A DNA stretch of 64,000 nucleotides from Apiotrichum sp. Y4204 (GCA_025531455.1 JAMYHL010000090.1:62001-126000), one strand, 5' to 3'; shown: positions 10,426 through 23,200, counted from the stretch's first letter. Notes: a model not told the origin generated them from the letters alone. Program-made: numbers and translations.

Positions 10426-12669
10426 TTATGCCTCCAGGACTGGCTCAAAATGGGTGATTCGCAGCACGAGTTGTTCGCACTCGCCCACGTCGTCGTCCAA
10501 CAGCCCATGGAATATTTCCAGCGCGAAGCCGTCATAAAATGTGAAATGGTTCCTGTCCCAGGCATATTTGGACAAGCCCCACGTATTTTCGAGGGGCGGG
10601 GTGGTCACGGTAAAGATTGTGATGGGAGGCGGGGGCATGTCGGGGGAGATGGGGGGTATCGCGCCAAAGTTGATAAAATCCTTCCTGAGGGGCGAGGACT
10701 CTTCTTCCTCTTCTTTGGGGTCATATTCGCCGAAGTTCCATTCAACTTTTGAGATATCGTGGTTGAGGTTGTGAATTGTGCTTTCACTCATGATAAGCAC
10801 AGAGTGCTGTGCGATGTACTTGGCCCGCTCCTTGCGGGGGACGGTACACGCCCCGTCGAGAACCGCGTCCATGTCCGGGATGACAATGTGACCCTGATGC
10901 AGCTCGAATACCACCGTCTTGCCTCGGGTGACGAACATCCTACAAGGTTATCACACTGCAGCAAGTAAGGACTTACCTTTCAATGCCCCGTAATGATGCC
11001 CGGGCCTCGGTGAGCTGCATATCACCTTCCTCATCATGGTCGTTCTGTTCCTTATCATGGTCGCTCTTTTCCTGAGAAAGGAATTTCTCCCAGTCATCAA
11101 ATACTGGACTCGTCCCATCGATACGTTTCGGCGGGTACATGCGTTCAGTAGGGGAGACAGGCGTGAGCTGTACGTTGCGAATCCCCAGTTTGTCTGTGTC
11201 GGTGTATTTGTGGCGGTAGACAAAACGGGCAAGCTCAGAACCCTTAGAGCTTTCAGAAGCACCAGACAGGCGAACGACTGGCTCTCCGGTGGCTCGCGAC
11301 CTGACGAGCACTTGGTTGTGCAGGTTAAATAGCACATATCTGTCCGTAAACTTCGTCGTGCCCTGGTGTCAGTTTGTCCAGGTCTAGGTCGTGCCACTCA
11401 CGCCCCATTCGTCCCAATCGAAGTCGTCATAGACCTGGCGTCAGTTCGTCCAGGTCCAGTGTGTCACTCACGGTGAAACCGTACCAGTACCTGGCGTTGG
11501 ACTCATCAGGTAATTCGTCCCCGTCGTCGTGCTCGTCAGGTTCCGGGAACGTCTCATCGGTGATTTTCTCCCACTTGAGCACATTCTGAACCATCCAAGA
11601 CATCTCCAAATGGTCTCGGCCGTTGCAGACATCCGCGTCATAAAACCGGGTCTCGCCATGTAGTTTTCCAAGGGGATGAAAGTACCGATCGCGAGGAAGC
11701 ACAGAGGACATATGTCGGCACAGGTGGTTAAAACTCGGGCCAGAGATATAGGGTCGGGTCCCCGTTACGCTCGCCCGACATTGTTCGCCCCACAAACCAA
11801 CATCTCGGAAGACCTTTAGACGTACTTCGGGTGGAAGGACGGAAACGTGGCGGATTTCCCCGGTGGTGCGCTCCACACAGATAAGCCACCTATCGTCATG
11901 ATGGGGGTCTGCCTCTGAGGTAACGAAAAGGAGGGCGTCGTCTCCAGGATCCTCTCCAACAAATTCGACAAGGCCTTGGAAGTGGCGAACCCGCAGCGGG
12001 ACAGTAATGGTCGAGGCTACGCGGCGGTCTATCGCGTCACCAATGCTCGCCATATGGCGGATGCCTTTGTAAGCCCAGAAAAAAAGTTACCACTTACAAT
12101 GCTGGCGCCAGTCAGGCTTATCGCGGCGCGTGCCCCACTGGTACACCAGGTCGGTCGTTGGTGGCAACTCGGGGTGAATATGTCCATTTTCGTCCCTGCG
12201 TAAACGGCCATCGTCGTCGAAAATGGGATCGAGGATAGCTTGCATGGGGTCATCGGGGGAAAGCTGATTAATCTCATTCATGACGTCGTCTTTCCAGAGA
12301 CTGTCGAGAGCCAACATGTCTATAGCGAATCAGCATAATCACCTGCAGGTACCCACAGAGCATGGCCTTATCGATCGGTGGGCCGGAGACGGCGCGGCCG
12401 TCCCCTTCAGGCATGGGTGTAAACGCGGGATCGGGGTCGAGAGACATTCCACGGCCGTCCAGCTCTAAGAGGTGCCATTTCACTGTCTCATCGACGTCCT
12501 TGAAGGAAAGGAAGAGCGAGCGCCATAAAGATTGGTCGCGCTGGATGAGGGCGCGCCACGAGTCCGAGACCCGTTCCGCTGTGAGGACAGTTCGCAGATC
12601 GGCATGGCCCAAGATGTACAGCAGAATGTCGTGGGGAACGCGGCCAAACGCCCCGTAGTTTGCAGGCAT
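10426..12669 (-). CDS. F-box-type protein of unknown target, six exons
   Basis: Exons 12669-12357, 12319-12098, 12064-11472, 11434-11402, 11362-10977 and 10939-10426 join in phase to 686 aa. Introns are 37, 33, 37, 39 and 37 nt, all GT...AG. The N-terminus has an F-box-like motif at about residues 8-52 (VPHDILLYILGHADLRTV followed by CW-type SDSWRALIQ and SLWRSLF), which would bind Skp1 in an SCF ubiquitin ligase. The rest has no WD40, LRR or Kelch repeats; it is a mixed beta-rich region resembling the uncharacterised C-terminal parts of many basidiomycete F-box proteins. The first join (Y from T+AC) is the least certain. Exon 4 is only 33 nt and is flanked by two similar introns. The start MPANYGAFG is chosen because it sits immediately before the F-box. 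Confidence 0.75.
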
Positions 12670-13075
12670 GATGGGTCGAATGGGGAGATGAAAGAGAGGA
12701 TGGAAAATGGAATCAGTGTGCAGCATGTGCAGACTTTTTCGACGTGTTTCAACCACATCTGGCTTCGCGCGCGTAACGCGCGTCAGGAAATGACGCATGG
12801 CGCGCACGGTGCTTCGGAGATGTCACGTGATCACCTACACTTGTTTCCCACGGCCCACGGGCTCAACGCCTTAGAGGATTAAAGGATCAGAGGCGTCGTA
12901 GTAATGCTGGACAGCATGGACAGAGAGGCGATGAGCTCGATGAGATTGATGAGATCAATGCATGATAAGATCGAGGCGTCTTCTTGAACTGCCAGCACGG
13001 CTACATACGTTTGAGACGACAGCTGATTGCCTTTATATTTTACCTTCAGTAACACATTTTGAACGCTAGTTCTCC
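12670..13075. other. Intergenic region upstream of the F-box-type gene
   Basis: Promoter of the F-box-type gene and 3' flank of the DUF1772 gene. Contains the GTCACGTGA box at 12822. No gene seen. Confidence 0.5.
12822..12830. promoter_or_regulatory. GTCACGTGA box
   Basis: Second copy of the 9-mer, about 155 bp upstream of the F-box-type ATG. It is followed directly by TCAC, so the core reads GTCACGTGATCAC, extending the dyad. Confidence 0.45.
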
Positions 13076-13858
13076 CTACGCGACAACCACCTCTGATACA
13101 CCCACAAACACAGTGGAGTCCCATACAAGCGCAGTCATAGCGCACGCCCACGCGCCGGCCATGGCGACCATGCGGATGAGGTGGAAGCGCTCCCACTTCT
13201 GGATGAGCGCATCGACGCGGTCGTCAGTCACGGCCGCGAGCTTGGCCTCGTCGCGGCTTGTGGCGATGAGCTCGGCGTTCGTCTCGCGAAGGAACGTAAG
13301 CGTGAATGGGATGACTGAAGCGCCGATCAGGCCAGACGCGAGGGAGAGCTTGGCAATGAAGGGCGACGGGTGCGTCCTGTTCACGAAGATGTCGAGTGCC
13401 AGACCGGCGAGCGTGCCGCCTACGGACCAACGCTGGGGTCAGCTAGCTGTTATGGTACTAAGACATGTGGAGAACATGATGGTGGCGCAAATCAAAGATG
13501 CGATCAGAGATGCGATGGGCATCTTCAGAGATTCCATCACGCCATGGCGTTTCGGCCTTATTTCCTTGATCTTTAGATAGCCGACACGGGCCGTAGTGAC
13601 ATCCCGATCACTCCTGCCCAACATCTTCTCACCAATTTACATGTCCCAATACCGCTGCACACTTGTACTCACCGAAGCAGGGAAGAAGTATCCCGCCCAG
13701 AGACGGACCTTGTCCGCAGGGCTGAGCTTTACGTCCGCGACGCGGCCGCGGAGGAGCGCGACGGGGCCAAGCTGAATCAGGCCGACATTCGAGAAGAGCA
13801 CGTAGCTCGAAGTTGTAGCTGCGCCGACGAGCGCGTAGGTCGAGGCTGTGAGATCCAT
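13076..13858 (-). CDS. DUF1772 (anthrone oxygenase-like) integral membrane protein
   Basis: Two exons, 13858-13673 and 13432-13076, separated by a 240-nt intron (donor GTGAGT, acceptor CCCCAG), give 180 aa, the normal size for DUF1772 proteins. Four hydrophobic segments are visible: residues about 8-35, 66-78, 92-112 and 150-175. The family hallmark PFT...L...TN.EL is present as IPFTLTFLRETNAEL, as is the WERFHLIR segment before the last helix. Relatives include small anthrone-oxidising enzymes of polyketide pathways, but most members, including isolated ones like this, have no known reaction and no polyketide genes lie nearby. The gene is divergent from the RNA helicase and shares its promoter region. 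The family call is fairly firm; the function is open. Confidence 0.78.
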
Positions 13859-14828
13859 GGTGGGATGAGTTGAGGAGATGGGAGTGAGAACGTGCGAACG
13901 ACAGTTGCAAAGCGGAGGTTATATGCTCGGTCTGTTGCTCTCTGGCATCTCTGGTATCTCTGGGCAACGGCATGCCGGCCGAAAACGACATCGTCAATAA
14001 CAAGACTACGTCATTGGAGTATGAAAGGTCACGTGAATAAAACGTGACTTTTGCGTGTATTTACTTCCGTCGGCATGCCCCGGTCACTTGTCGGTCGTCT
14101 TTTTTGTGGTCCACTGGCCACTGGGTTGCTCGCTCGACAAAAGAGAAGCTGCTCCTACGCCATCAATCAAGCGCTCCTCATCACCCATCACCATCACCAT
14201 CAGCGCCCAGCTGACAGCCCATCAGTCACCCCAATCGCTCACTGTTTGTCTGTCATTCAAGTAGCCTTGAGTGACAGCGTGCGCGAACAAGAGACAGACA
14301 GATTGATCGAACAGAAACCTTTCTTTCATTCGGACGCTTGAATACAGAGCACACCGCTCTCCACTGCGGGACACCACCCGGACCTTCCTCGTACGCACCC
14401 GACGACTCTGTGGAATACCTCGCTCGACAACCCGGCCACATTTGGCGCGTACCGCCGCATAGCGGATCTCCATCCTGTGGGCTATCGCGCGTCTCCGCAC
14501 GCTCGTATCGGCGGTCCGACAGAGCTCCCGCTCGTCGCACCGTGTCCTCCAGGCGCACACCCTCGGTCTCCACCCGTCTGCTTGCGCCAGCAGCATCTGC
14601 ACGGCAATAACACCATCTCGTGCCCAAACCGCCTGGTGTCGCCTCAAACAACTCGGCCCCAGCTCCGCCTCGAGCCCCACTTCGCGCTCTCTCCCGACTC
14701 GTGATCTCTCCTCCACTTGTCGCCGCTCGCTCTCGAGCTCGCTTTCGCTAAACCTTCCCCACTCGGTCCGCTCTACGCGACCAGCACCCCTCTGCACATT
14801 CTCTCGCCCACGCGCGAGTAGCAAGCTC
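13859..14828. other. Bidirectional promoter, DUF1772 gene / RNA helicase
   Basis: About 970 bp between divergent start codons. The GTCACGTGA box at 14028 lies 170 bp from the DUF1772 start. The helicase side (14340-14828) is pyrimidine-rich on the coding strand, like a long leader. A CAT/CAC-rich stretch lies at 14180-14205. No gene seen. Confidence 0.55.
14028..14036. promoter_or_regulatory. GTCACGTGA box in the divergent promoter
   Basis: Third copy of the 9-mer. It is followed 6 bp later by ACGTGAC, a partial second site. It could serve either divergent gene, but is much nearer the DUF1772 start. Confidence 0.45.
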
Positions 14829-17800
14829 ATGCAAAGCAGCCCCGAACGCAACTCCCGTCCGGCCTCGCGCAATATCTCCTCCTCTGCGGAATCCTCCGCA
14901 CGCAACTTCCACCCCGCCCAGCCACAGCGCGACTCACGCCGGAACGGACCCCGCCCCCACGACCCACACGCGTGAGTTGTCGAGAACGAGCTGAAACAAT
15001 TTCTGATTCATTTCCGCTGACCCCAGCATCACTGGTTTCAAGCACCCTCGTACAGACGACGACCAGCAGCACCCCGCCCCGAAGCGCACCAAAGAAATGC
15101 CACCCACAGGACGGTACCGCGGCCGCAATCGCGCCAACGGCGCGTCGCGCGCAAAACCACCTCCACCTCCACTTCCCGAGCTTCCGGGCCCCCTCCGAAA
15201 CATGGACTACATTGTCCACCAGCACGGACAGGGCATAACGCTCAAACAACAGTGGCAGGAAAATCCCAAGGCGCCGCTCGCAAACTATCTCGGCGGAGGA
15301 ACCGGTGGCGCACAGAACATGGGCGATGGAGGAAAGATGTTCCAGGTCGAGGAGGGCGCGGTCAATGGCGAAAAGGTGTTCCGGTAAGTCTGCAATGTTG
15401 CGACCAAGTTACTTAAACCAGTGTGACGGTTCTCGTTGATGAGGAGAGAAACATTGTTGGCTCTGCAGACCACCCCAATCGGAAAGAGGCGGAGAAGATG
15501 GCCGCCTACAGTGCGATCCTGCAGCTGTCCGCATATGGTCTTCTCGACAAGCCGAGGCAAAAGGCCACAGGCGCTGCTGGCGTGTCATCGGACGTTAAAG
15601 CGCCTGTCATCGCGGGTAACACCGAGGTGGCAAAGCTGAGCGACGGTTCGGAGATCACGTACGACCGCGCGCGGCAATTCATGGAGTACTACTGCCAGCG
15701 ATTCAAGTTTGGCAAGCCCGAGATCGAGTTTATGTCTTCTCAGGCCAAGATCGCTCCGCGGTCTTCCAAGAAGAAGGGCCCCAGTGGTGTGACCAACTGG
15801 GAGGCGGTCATGTCCGTTGGTGGCCGTAAGATCGGTATGGGCACAGCTTCAAACAAGAAGGGCGCGCAGATCAAGTGTTATCTCGACGTGACACAGTATC
15901 TCGAGAGCTGTGACAACCAGCTGTGGACCGACTTTGTCGAGGCGTCCAAGAAGGACCCGAGTCTCAACCTCGGCATGGCACCACACCTCGTATTCCAGAT
16001 GTCCGAACATCTCAACGACGAGGTACAGGGCTTGTGTGGAGACATTCGCAACTCGTTGCTCTGCTACAACGCCCCACCACCCAACGTGGCTATCCAGGGT
16101 GGACAACAAATGCCGGCGTGGAGCGCAGGAAGAAGGTTCTGGGCATCAGAGTCGGAGCTCGCACGCAAGTCGCAGGCCCTGTCCGACAAGCTGGCGCAGT
16201 ACCAAATTGACCCCAACCTCGAGAAGATGCGTGCGACGCGCGAACAGCTTCCAGTGCACACGCGCGCAACCGACATTCTGGCAAAGATTGAGGTCAACGA
16301 CGTGACGATCGTCATGGCCGCGACCGGTTCCGGAAAGACGACACAGGTGCCGCAGCTCATCTTTGACGACTACATCAACCGCGGAGACGGCGCGCGCTGC
16401 AACATTGTCTGCACGCAACCCCGTCGTCTGGCTGCCATGTCGGTTGCTGAGCGTGTGGCTGACGAGCGCGGTGACCCTCTGGGTCGTGAGGTCGGATACC
16501 AGGTCCGTTTCGATGCCAAACTCCCGCAGCCGAACGGCAGCATTACGTTCTGCACAACTGGTATCTTCCTCAAGAGGATGCAGTCGTCGCTGGGCTCCAC
16601 GGCACACCCAGACTCGATCGCTGCGATGGACCAGGTCACGCACATAGTCGTCGATGAGGTGCACGAACGAGACATCGACACCGATCTGCTTCTTGTAGTG
16701 CTTAAGCGCCTCCTCGCCGACCGCAAGGCGCGCAACAAGCCCATCAAGATTATTCTTATGTCGGCCACCATCGACCCCACCCTCTTCCAGTCGTACTTTG
16801 CCGACGACCGCGGACGCCCCGCACCTGTCGCCGAGGTCCCGGGACGCACCTTCCCTGTCGACAAGCACTACCTTGACGACTTCCTTCCCCAGCTCCGTGA
16901 GGGCCTGCCGCCGGCGATGGGCGGGTGGGTGTTCCAGGACAAGAAGGTTGCAGAGTACATTGCCAAGGAGATGAGCCGCGACCCGGCAAACTTTGTCAAG
17001 ATACAGGGAATATCTGGCGGCGAGCTCGAGATTCCCTATCCGCTCGTGGCGCTCACCATTGCGTACGTCATGCGCCGGTCGTCAGACGGCCACGTCCTTG
17101 TCTTCCTCCCTGGATGGGACGAGATCAAGAAGGTTGCCGATATTCTTCTCGACAACACAGGTCGCTATCCGCTGCTTGGACTCCACTTTGGCGACAGCAC
17201 AAAATACAGCATCCACTACCTTCACTCGACTATTCCTGCTGCTGAGCAGCGCGAGGTGTTCAAGCCGCCGCCACCGGGTGTGCGCCGCATCATCCTCGCC
17301 ACCAACATCGCGGAGACATCTGTTACCATCCCCGATGTTGTGTACGTTGTCGACACGGGCCGCGTCAAGGAGAAGCGGTATGACCCTGATCGCCACATGT
17401 CGTCGCTTGTCTCGGCGTGGGTCGGCTCGTCCAACATTGGCCAGCGTGCCGGTCGTGCAGGCCGTCATCGCGAGGGAGAGTATTTCGGTCTGCTATCGAA
17501 GATGCGCCTCGACTCTCTGGACCCGCACCAGCTGGTCGAGATGAAGCGCTCGGACCTCTCCAACGTCGTCATGCACGTCAAGGCACTCAATCTCGGAGAG
17601 GTCGAGACTGTCCTTGCGGAGACGATCGAGCCACCAGGAATAGACCGTATTGTTGCTGCGCTCACGACCTTGCACATGCTGGGTGCGCTGGATTCCAACA
17701 AGAACCTCACATCCTTGGGCCGCGTGCTTCTCCAGCTTCCCACCGACGCGGCAATCGGCAAGCTGTGCCTGTATGGATCCTTCTTCCGTTGCCTCGACTC

Positions 17801-19165
17801 GGCACTCACTCTCGCCGCGGTGCTCACCAACCGCGACCCGTTCCTTGCTCCGATAGCGATGAAGCAGGAGGCCGACGCGATCAAAGACTCGTGGTCGCCC
17901 GTCGCCTTCCGCTCCGACCCGCTCGCGATTGTCGCCGCCTTCAACACGTGGTCAGCAATGGACGACCGCGGAGACTATGGCGCCGGCAACCGCTTCTGCT
18001 CGGACAACTTCCTCTCCAAGCCCACCCTCCTCCAGATCAAGCAGGTCAAGGGCAGCCTCCTCCAGTCGCTCGACCAGGCGGGTGTCATTGCTGTATCGGC
18101 TGGCGGCAATGTTGGGCGCATCGGCCGCCGCACAGAGGTGCCCATGGCCCTTCGCGAGAACGACAACTCGCTACCCCTCCTTGCCGCCCTCATTGCCGTC
18201 GCGGGCGCGCCAAACTTTGCTATCCGCACGTCGGAGAAGACATGTCGTACCGCACAGGATAAGGTGAGTCACAATAATGTCTTATTGCACTTCTTTTGCT
18301 GACCATTTAGACTGTGTTTATCCACCCATCGTCGGTTAACTCGCGCAAGCGCGAGGTCGGTGGACCCGAGCTCCCATCTGCGTCGTTCAACCCCGCCGAG
18401 AAGCGTATATACGCGTTTGGCGAGAAGCACCGCAACGTGCCTCCAGGCGGTAACCCGAACAACGCATTGACGCAGCTCCGTGTTGTGACCCGTCTGGACC
18501 CCATGACATTTATGCTTTTTGGCGCGTACGACCTTGCTGTGACTCAGCGTGGCCTCGAGTGCGACAAGTGGCTGCCTGTCACTGGTAACCTGCATGCGTT
18601 GGACGACATCCAGCGCCTCAAGACGCTGCTTGACCGGTGTATGCTGCGCGTCTTCGAGGGTGTGGGCAAGTCGCTCACCCGTGAGCGTGACGAGCGCTTT
18701 GCGGCCCACCGCAACTCGGTCGACGTACGGGCCGGAATCAGCAGGATCAACAACAATGATGACCTGGACGACGACCGGGAGAATGAGTCGGACGACGAGG
18801 ACAGCAACGACGGCATGGCCGGCGCGAGCGGTACTGCGCGCCTGCAGTTCGAGATGCAGCAGCGGCAGGTGCGCAAGGTCGAGCCGCTGTCGCGGGACGA
18901 GATCAAGGAGCTCGAGATGCTCACCACCGACGTCGTGCGCATCCTCGACGCGTACTCGCACGAGCGCGAGGGCGCAAACTCGACATACAGCTCGCGCCCC
19001 GCAACACCCAGCGGCATGCACCACCGCGACATGCACACGAGCGCGTACCAGCCCAGCGGCATGTTCCGCGGCTCGCGTCCAGGAACGCCGAGCGGCGGTC
19101 CGCCAGGCGGTAATCCGAACGTGTACCGCCCGCCAGGCGCGCGCATGCACACTGGCCGCTGGTAA
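14829..19165 (+). CDS. DExH-box (DEVH) RNA helicase with N-terminal dsRNA-binding-like domains, DHX9/DHX36 type
   Basis: Four exons, 14829-14971, 15027-15383, 15422-18263 and 18311-19165 (introns 55, 38 and 47 nt), give 1398 aa. ATP-dependent RNA helicase of the DEAH/RHA group. Visible motifs: I GSGKTTQVPQ near residue 469, II DEVH near 577, III SAT near 614, V ATNIAETSVTIPD near 793 and VI QRAGRAGR near 841. HA2/winged-helix and OB-fold regions follow. Two dsRBM-like regions lie at about 125-215 (ending NRKEAEKMAAYSAILQL) and 230-310 (ending NKKGAQIKCYLDVTQYL), recalling RNA helicase A. Acidic (ENESDDEDS) and Arg/Gly/Pro-rich segments close the C-terminus. The start at 14829 rather than the in-frame ATG at 15097 is chosen because a clean 55-nt intron links an Arg/Ser-rich N-terminal exon in phase. 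Confidence 0.92.
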
Positions 19166-19749
19166 GCGGTGGACATACTGGAACCCCAAGTGCGGGTCCA
19201 CCCAACATAAAAGGCCGACGCACAGCCCGCTGCAGTAGTGTTGCCAGAGGCGGCGGCGGCGCGCGCCAGGCGTCGCGTATCGTACCCGGCACTGGCGCAC
19301 GCCGCCGCATAGCCGTAGATTAGTTTTTCATTGAGTGATGCATCTTTGGGATTATGAACAGGAGTGGTCTGGAGTGTGATACCTATCGTCGGGGTGGGAT
19401 ATGTGGAGATGGATGAACGTAAATGTATGACGTAGCGTGCCAAGAAGTATAAGAGTGCGGGACTCCAGTTCCGTCGGAACATTGATCGACATTGGGGGGA
19501 GTTCTTCATCCTACACCGCCGAGGTATCGATATATGCATCACTACGCGGCGATGTTTCAAAGTTCAGCAGCAAGCGGAGGCCCGGACGGAAGCCCCACAT
19601 TACTGACCCGTACAGATATAAGGAAGGCTCGGGCAATTGATCGCATACCACGATACTCACCCTCGCTTCCTTCCGAGATACGATTGATCAACAACACGGA
19701 CTCCATTCGCCCGATACGACTGTCACTCATCCACTCACCCGAACCCACA
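19166..19749. other. Intergenic region between helicase and small Cys-rich protein
   Basis: 3' flank of the helicase and promoter of the next gene, both on the plus strand. A palindromic ATCGATATATGCAT stretch near 19526-19540 could serve as a TATA region. No gene seen. Confidence 0.45.
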
Positions 19750-20253
19750 ATGTCAAACCTAAACGCCACGAACAACATGAACATAACGTGGCAAGCGACG
19801 CCGCCCCGTCCGCTAATGTACAACGCGTCGGACCCGATGAACTCGGCGTGCGACCAAAAGTCGGACAACTACATGCCAGGCAACATTTCCGAATCGGCAC
19901 TCTACCCGGCGTGGGACGAGGCCGTCCCCGAGGGACAGGTGGTGTGTTCAATCTCCAACTCGTCGTATGTCTTTCCGTGCTGCGAGGCGTTTGGCGGCGA
20001 GACGCGCTTTGCGTGCCGGCATATCAACTGCCGCCTCGATTCGTCCTATGAACGCGACTGGACCGAGTGCATGAAATCCCTCTACGCCACGCAAAACGGC
20101 ACGGGGGGGCTCCCGATCGAGCTGTGTGCGGATGGGAAATATGTCAACCGCCTCGATAAGAAGAACAAGAAGAACCACGCCGCGCGGACTACGACCGTGT
20201 CAAAGGCTGCGCTTGGAGTGGTGCTGTTGCTTGTGGTCGCGACAGCTGTTTGA
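19750..20253 (+). CDS. Small Cys-rich, sequon-rich protein with C-terminal hydrophobic anchor
   Basis: Unrecognised 167-aa single-exon protein. It has eight cysteines (including a CC pair) between residues about 35 and 130 and six N-glycosylation sequons (NAT, NIT, NAS, NIS, NSS, NGT), both typical of extracellular proteins. After a basic stretch (KKNKKNHAARTTT) it ends in a hydrophobic segment (ALGVVLLLVVATAV), like a tail anchor or GPI signal. I see no N-terminal signal peptide or upstream exon that would provide one, which conflicts with the sequons. Either a leader exon is missed or it is inserted by its C-terminus. A minus-strand frame overlapping its 5' half is a shadow. Confidence 0.6.
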   Translation: MSNLNATNNMNITWQATPPRPLMYNASDPMNSACDQKSDNYMPGNISESALYPAWDEAVPEGQVVCSISNSSYVFPCCEAFGGETRFACRHINCRLDSSYERDWTECMKSLYATQNGTGGLPIELCADGKYVNRLDKKNKKNHAARTTTVSKAALGVVLLLVVATAV

Positions 20254-23200
20254 GGGGAGTGTTTCAGTGTGACACTGGATGCTGGACGGCGTAAGAGGCG
20301 TACGGGACCGGCTGGAAGCTGGACGGCGATACTCTGGGAGTGGACGGGCTCGAGTTCAGCTCCGAGAACCACAGCTCTTTATCTCGTGCTGGATGTACAT
20401 GTATGTTGTGCATTTGCGCACCAACTAAAGCCACTTCAGAATCATTTCAATCGCCCTCAGCCAAAGTCCCTACTCACTCTGACACCCCGAGCCACCGTCT
20501 GACGCCAGTACGCCAGATGCGCCTAGTCCATGACATTATGGTCGCCGCAATGCATGGCCGCCGAGTGCCAACTGCTTCATAACACTCGTTGGACTAACCA
20601 TTCTCGGCACTGGCCATCCATCCGCTAACGAACCACTGACCCGAGTCGAATCCGGCGTGTGGCGCGAGTCAGGATCTGGGGCCCTCTAGCACTGACGCTG
20701 GAGACTCCGGCGCTCCGAACTCTCGGCCTACATCAGGGTCGGGAGGCCGCCCATGGCCGCCAAGGCAGCTTGGTCCCCGCCCGCACCGACGGCCCGCGGA
20801 CCGAGCGCCGCGGGTCCGCTGAGGCAGCCCTGCGACGATGGTGCTATTCCGGGCTGAAATAAGCAACTGCTCGAGGCCGCCCGACGCCGAGGCGCCGAGG
20901 CGCCGAGGAACGGTGAGGGCTGTGGCTGTGATCCTGGGATTTTAGGAACTATAGGAAACTGCGCTGCGGAGATATACATACTAGTGTACATATCAATGTC
21001 CACTAATACTTTAGTAGTGGTCACCAGTCGTCAGTGGCCTGTCGATCGTGCCGACTCGGCATGATGATCGCCGAGGTATGAGGCATGGGCAGGAAACTGG
21101 CCCGCAACGCATCCAGTACACCAGCCGCACTGCGCTCACGGTTCCTCATTCCATCCATTGCCGTTTGCCGAGATGGAAGACACAGTGAAGTGCTCTTGCA
21201 CGCCTGCCGAGCTCCGAGCTCCGAGCTCCTACCCTATCAAACCCGCCAACCACCCCCTTGCAGCCCTGTTTGTGTCTTGGCGAGTTATATCGGGACGTGC
21301 TTGGTGTAGGGTACCCATCGTACCCATCGAACCCAAGGACAAAGGGCCAGGTCGGGTCGAGCAGACCCCCAATCCAATTCATTCGCGCCAGCCAGGTGCC
21401 AGGTCAACCCCAGGGCCCAGGCGTGATCGCGATCGAGGTCGTCGGATAGGGGTGTTCCAGGGCGCGGTCTATGTCCAGCCCCTGAGGTCGCGAGCGCGAG
21501 TGAACATTCGAGCTCGTGCATGTTGATCATCGCGTTTGGCACTGGAGGCGCGGACGCGTCTCTGCTGAGCTACAATTCTGCGGTCTCGACTCTCTACCGC
21601 ACAGTCAGTCGCGCGCAGAAGCTACAGGAGATACAGACCACTTGAATCCACAGGGAGTCTGGCACACGAGACATAAGATGAGCAAAGGGAACCCACTTTA
21701 GCCGGCGTGCGGAAAGCTTAATACTATCCCGCTCAATGCCGTCACAAACGCCGTGGAGTGTATCACCGTGTTCGCGTGGTGGGCATTTTCGCATTTCGCT
21801 GTCTTGTGTTTTGATGTTGCAATCAGAATTCCTTTGCCCGTCCTTCGGCGTCTTATATTGACGATTGTTGAACGCCGGAGGCTGGAGGACGGACGCCAGG
21901 CTTGGTAGCGGACCGCCGGAGCTTCGATGCAGAGATGCTGATTCCGCACCTCAGACCAGGGGGGCACCCCAGTCTCATGTTGCTTAATCTGGCGCCCCGT
22001 GGTCCTGTGGCCATTCACATTCTTGTCGCAGAAAGGACGGATATCGCGACGATGTCAACCATCGCACAGATACGCGCGCATGTACTGGGCATAGAGATCA
22101 GGCCTATGGTCTTGACGCAGTACGGCGGTTATAATTCCTCAGCATGGTCCGTCCCGCGCGCGACCGTTCTCCGAGAAGCGGGCCAGCGGAGTTTTTTCCC
22201 ACTGCCTACCCAGCTCGCGCCCCGTCTCCGACGGTATGCGGGCCTTGCTGGCTCCCAGGCTCCCCACTTGCCAGTTCTCAAACGTCGCACGCCTCCCGTC
22301 ATGAAGCGGCAGTTACGTGTTGGCCAGCTTCCATGGCCCTGTGCGGTCCAGTGCTGGGTGCGCCGGCCCTCGAATCCAATCTCACACTTGTCGGACGCTC
22401 TCCCTACTGCATTTGTACTGCTCCGCACTGGACCGTACTGTTCAGGCCAGGGCAAGGGGTCGATGGCGGGCAGAACAAACTCGACGGGACAGGGGCAACT
22501 GAAGAGCATGAAGGAGAATGGTGAAACGCGGAGGAAACCCACAAACAACCCTTCCTGCAGCTTCCTGGCCTTCCTGCCTTCCGGCCTTCTAGCCCTCGCG
22601 CCGGGCAGCTCGCCGCGCTCGCCAGGACCCGATCCGCGTCCCGAAAGGCCATTGTGAGACGCACACATCACGTAGTGTACGTAGAATCACGAGCATCACG
22701 CTCGCTACCATCTCTACCGCCCGAGGAGCACGGGAACGTGGTGTATGCAAGTGATACAGCGGGTATAGCGGGTATAGGAATGAAGTCGTGGTGACAATAT
22801 GAGCCGTTTGGGAAGAATTGCATGGCGCTTCCCATCGCAGGATCGCAGTCCACCCCCCTGATATCCCCCCATATCCTCCTCATCGGCCTCCATCTCGGGC
22901 ATTTTGTGACATTGCCCAGAAGCCCCGAGTGATTGATCAGACCTCTACCACGTACCACGCACGACCTTTGACCCCAAACGTGCCCAAGCCCAGAAACGGC
23001 TCTTTGCTAGGGACATCAAGTAGGAATTTTTTATATTCATCCCCCTCTCGGTCTGACCCACCATTGCTGCGGGGGATCCCTGGTAAGGGAAATAGAACGC
23101 CAACTCTGGACTGGAGATGAACCCTCAGGGCAGGAATGAGAGGGGTTGGTGTTGGAGTAGAATGCCTGACATCAGCGGTCGGCCAGTTGTGCACATCAGC

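Noticed and set aside
13076..13858. Part of a polyketide gene cluster (because DUF1772 includes anthrone oxygenases)
   Set aside because: No polyketide synthase, methyltransferase or P450 lies in the window; neighbours are an F-box-type protein and an RNA helicase.
15097..15099. ATG at 15097 as helicase start
   Set aside because: An upstream exon (14829-14971) joins in phase through a consensus 55-nt intron and extends the frame.
21902..22657. 251-codon plus-strand frame in the gene-free block
   Set aside because: No domain, signal, leader or splice support; composition unlike neighbouring genes and overlapped by an equally long minus frame.
22129..22671. 180-codon minus-strand frame
   Set aside because: Same region; Arg/Gly-rich product without recognisable motifs.
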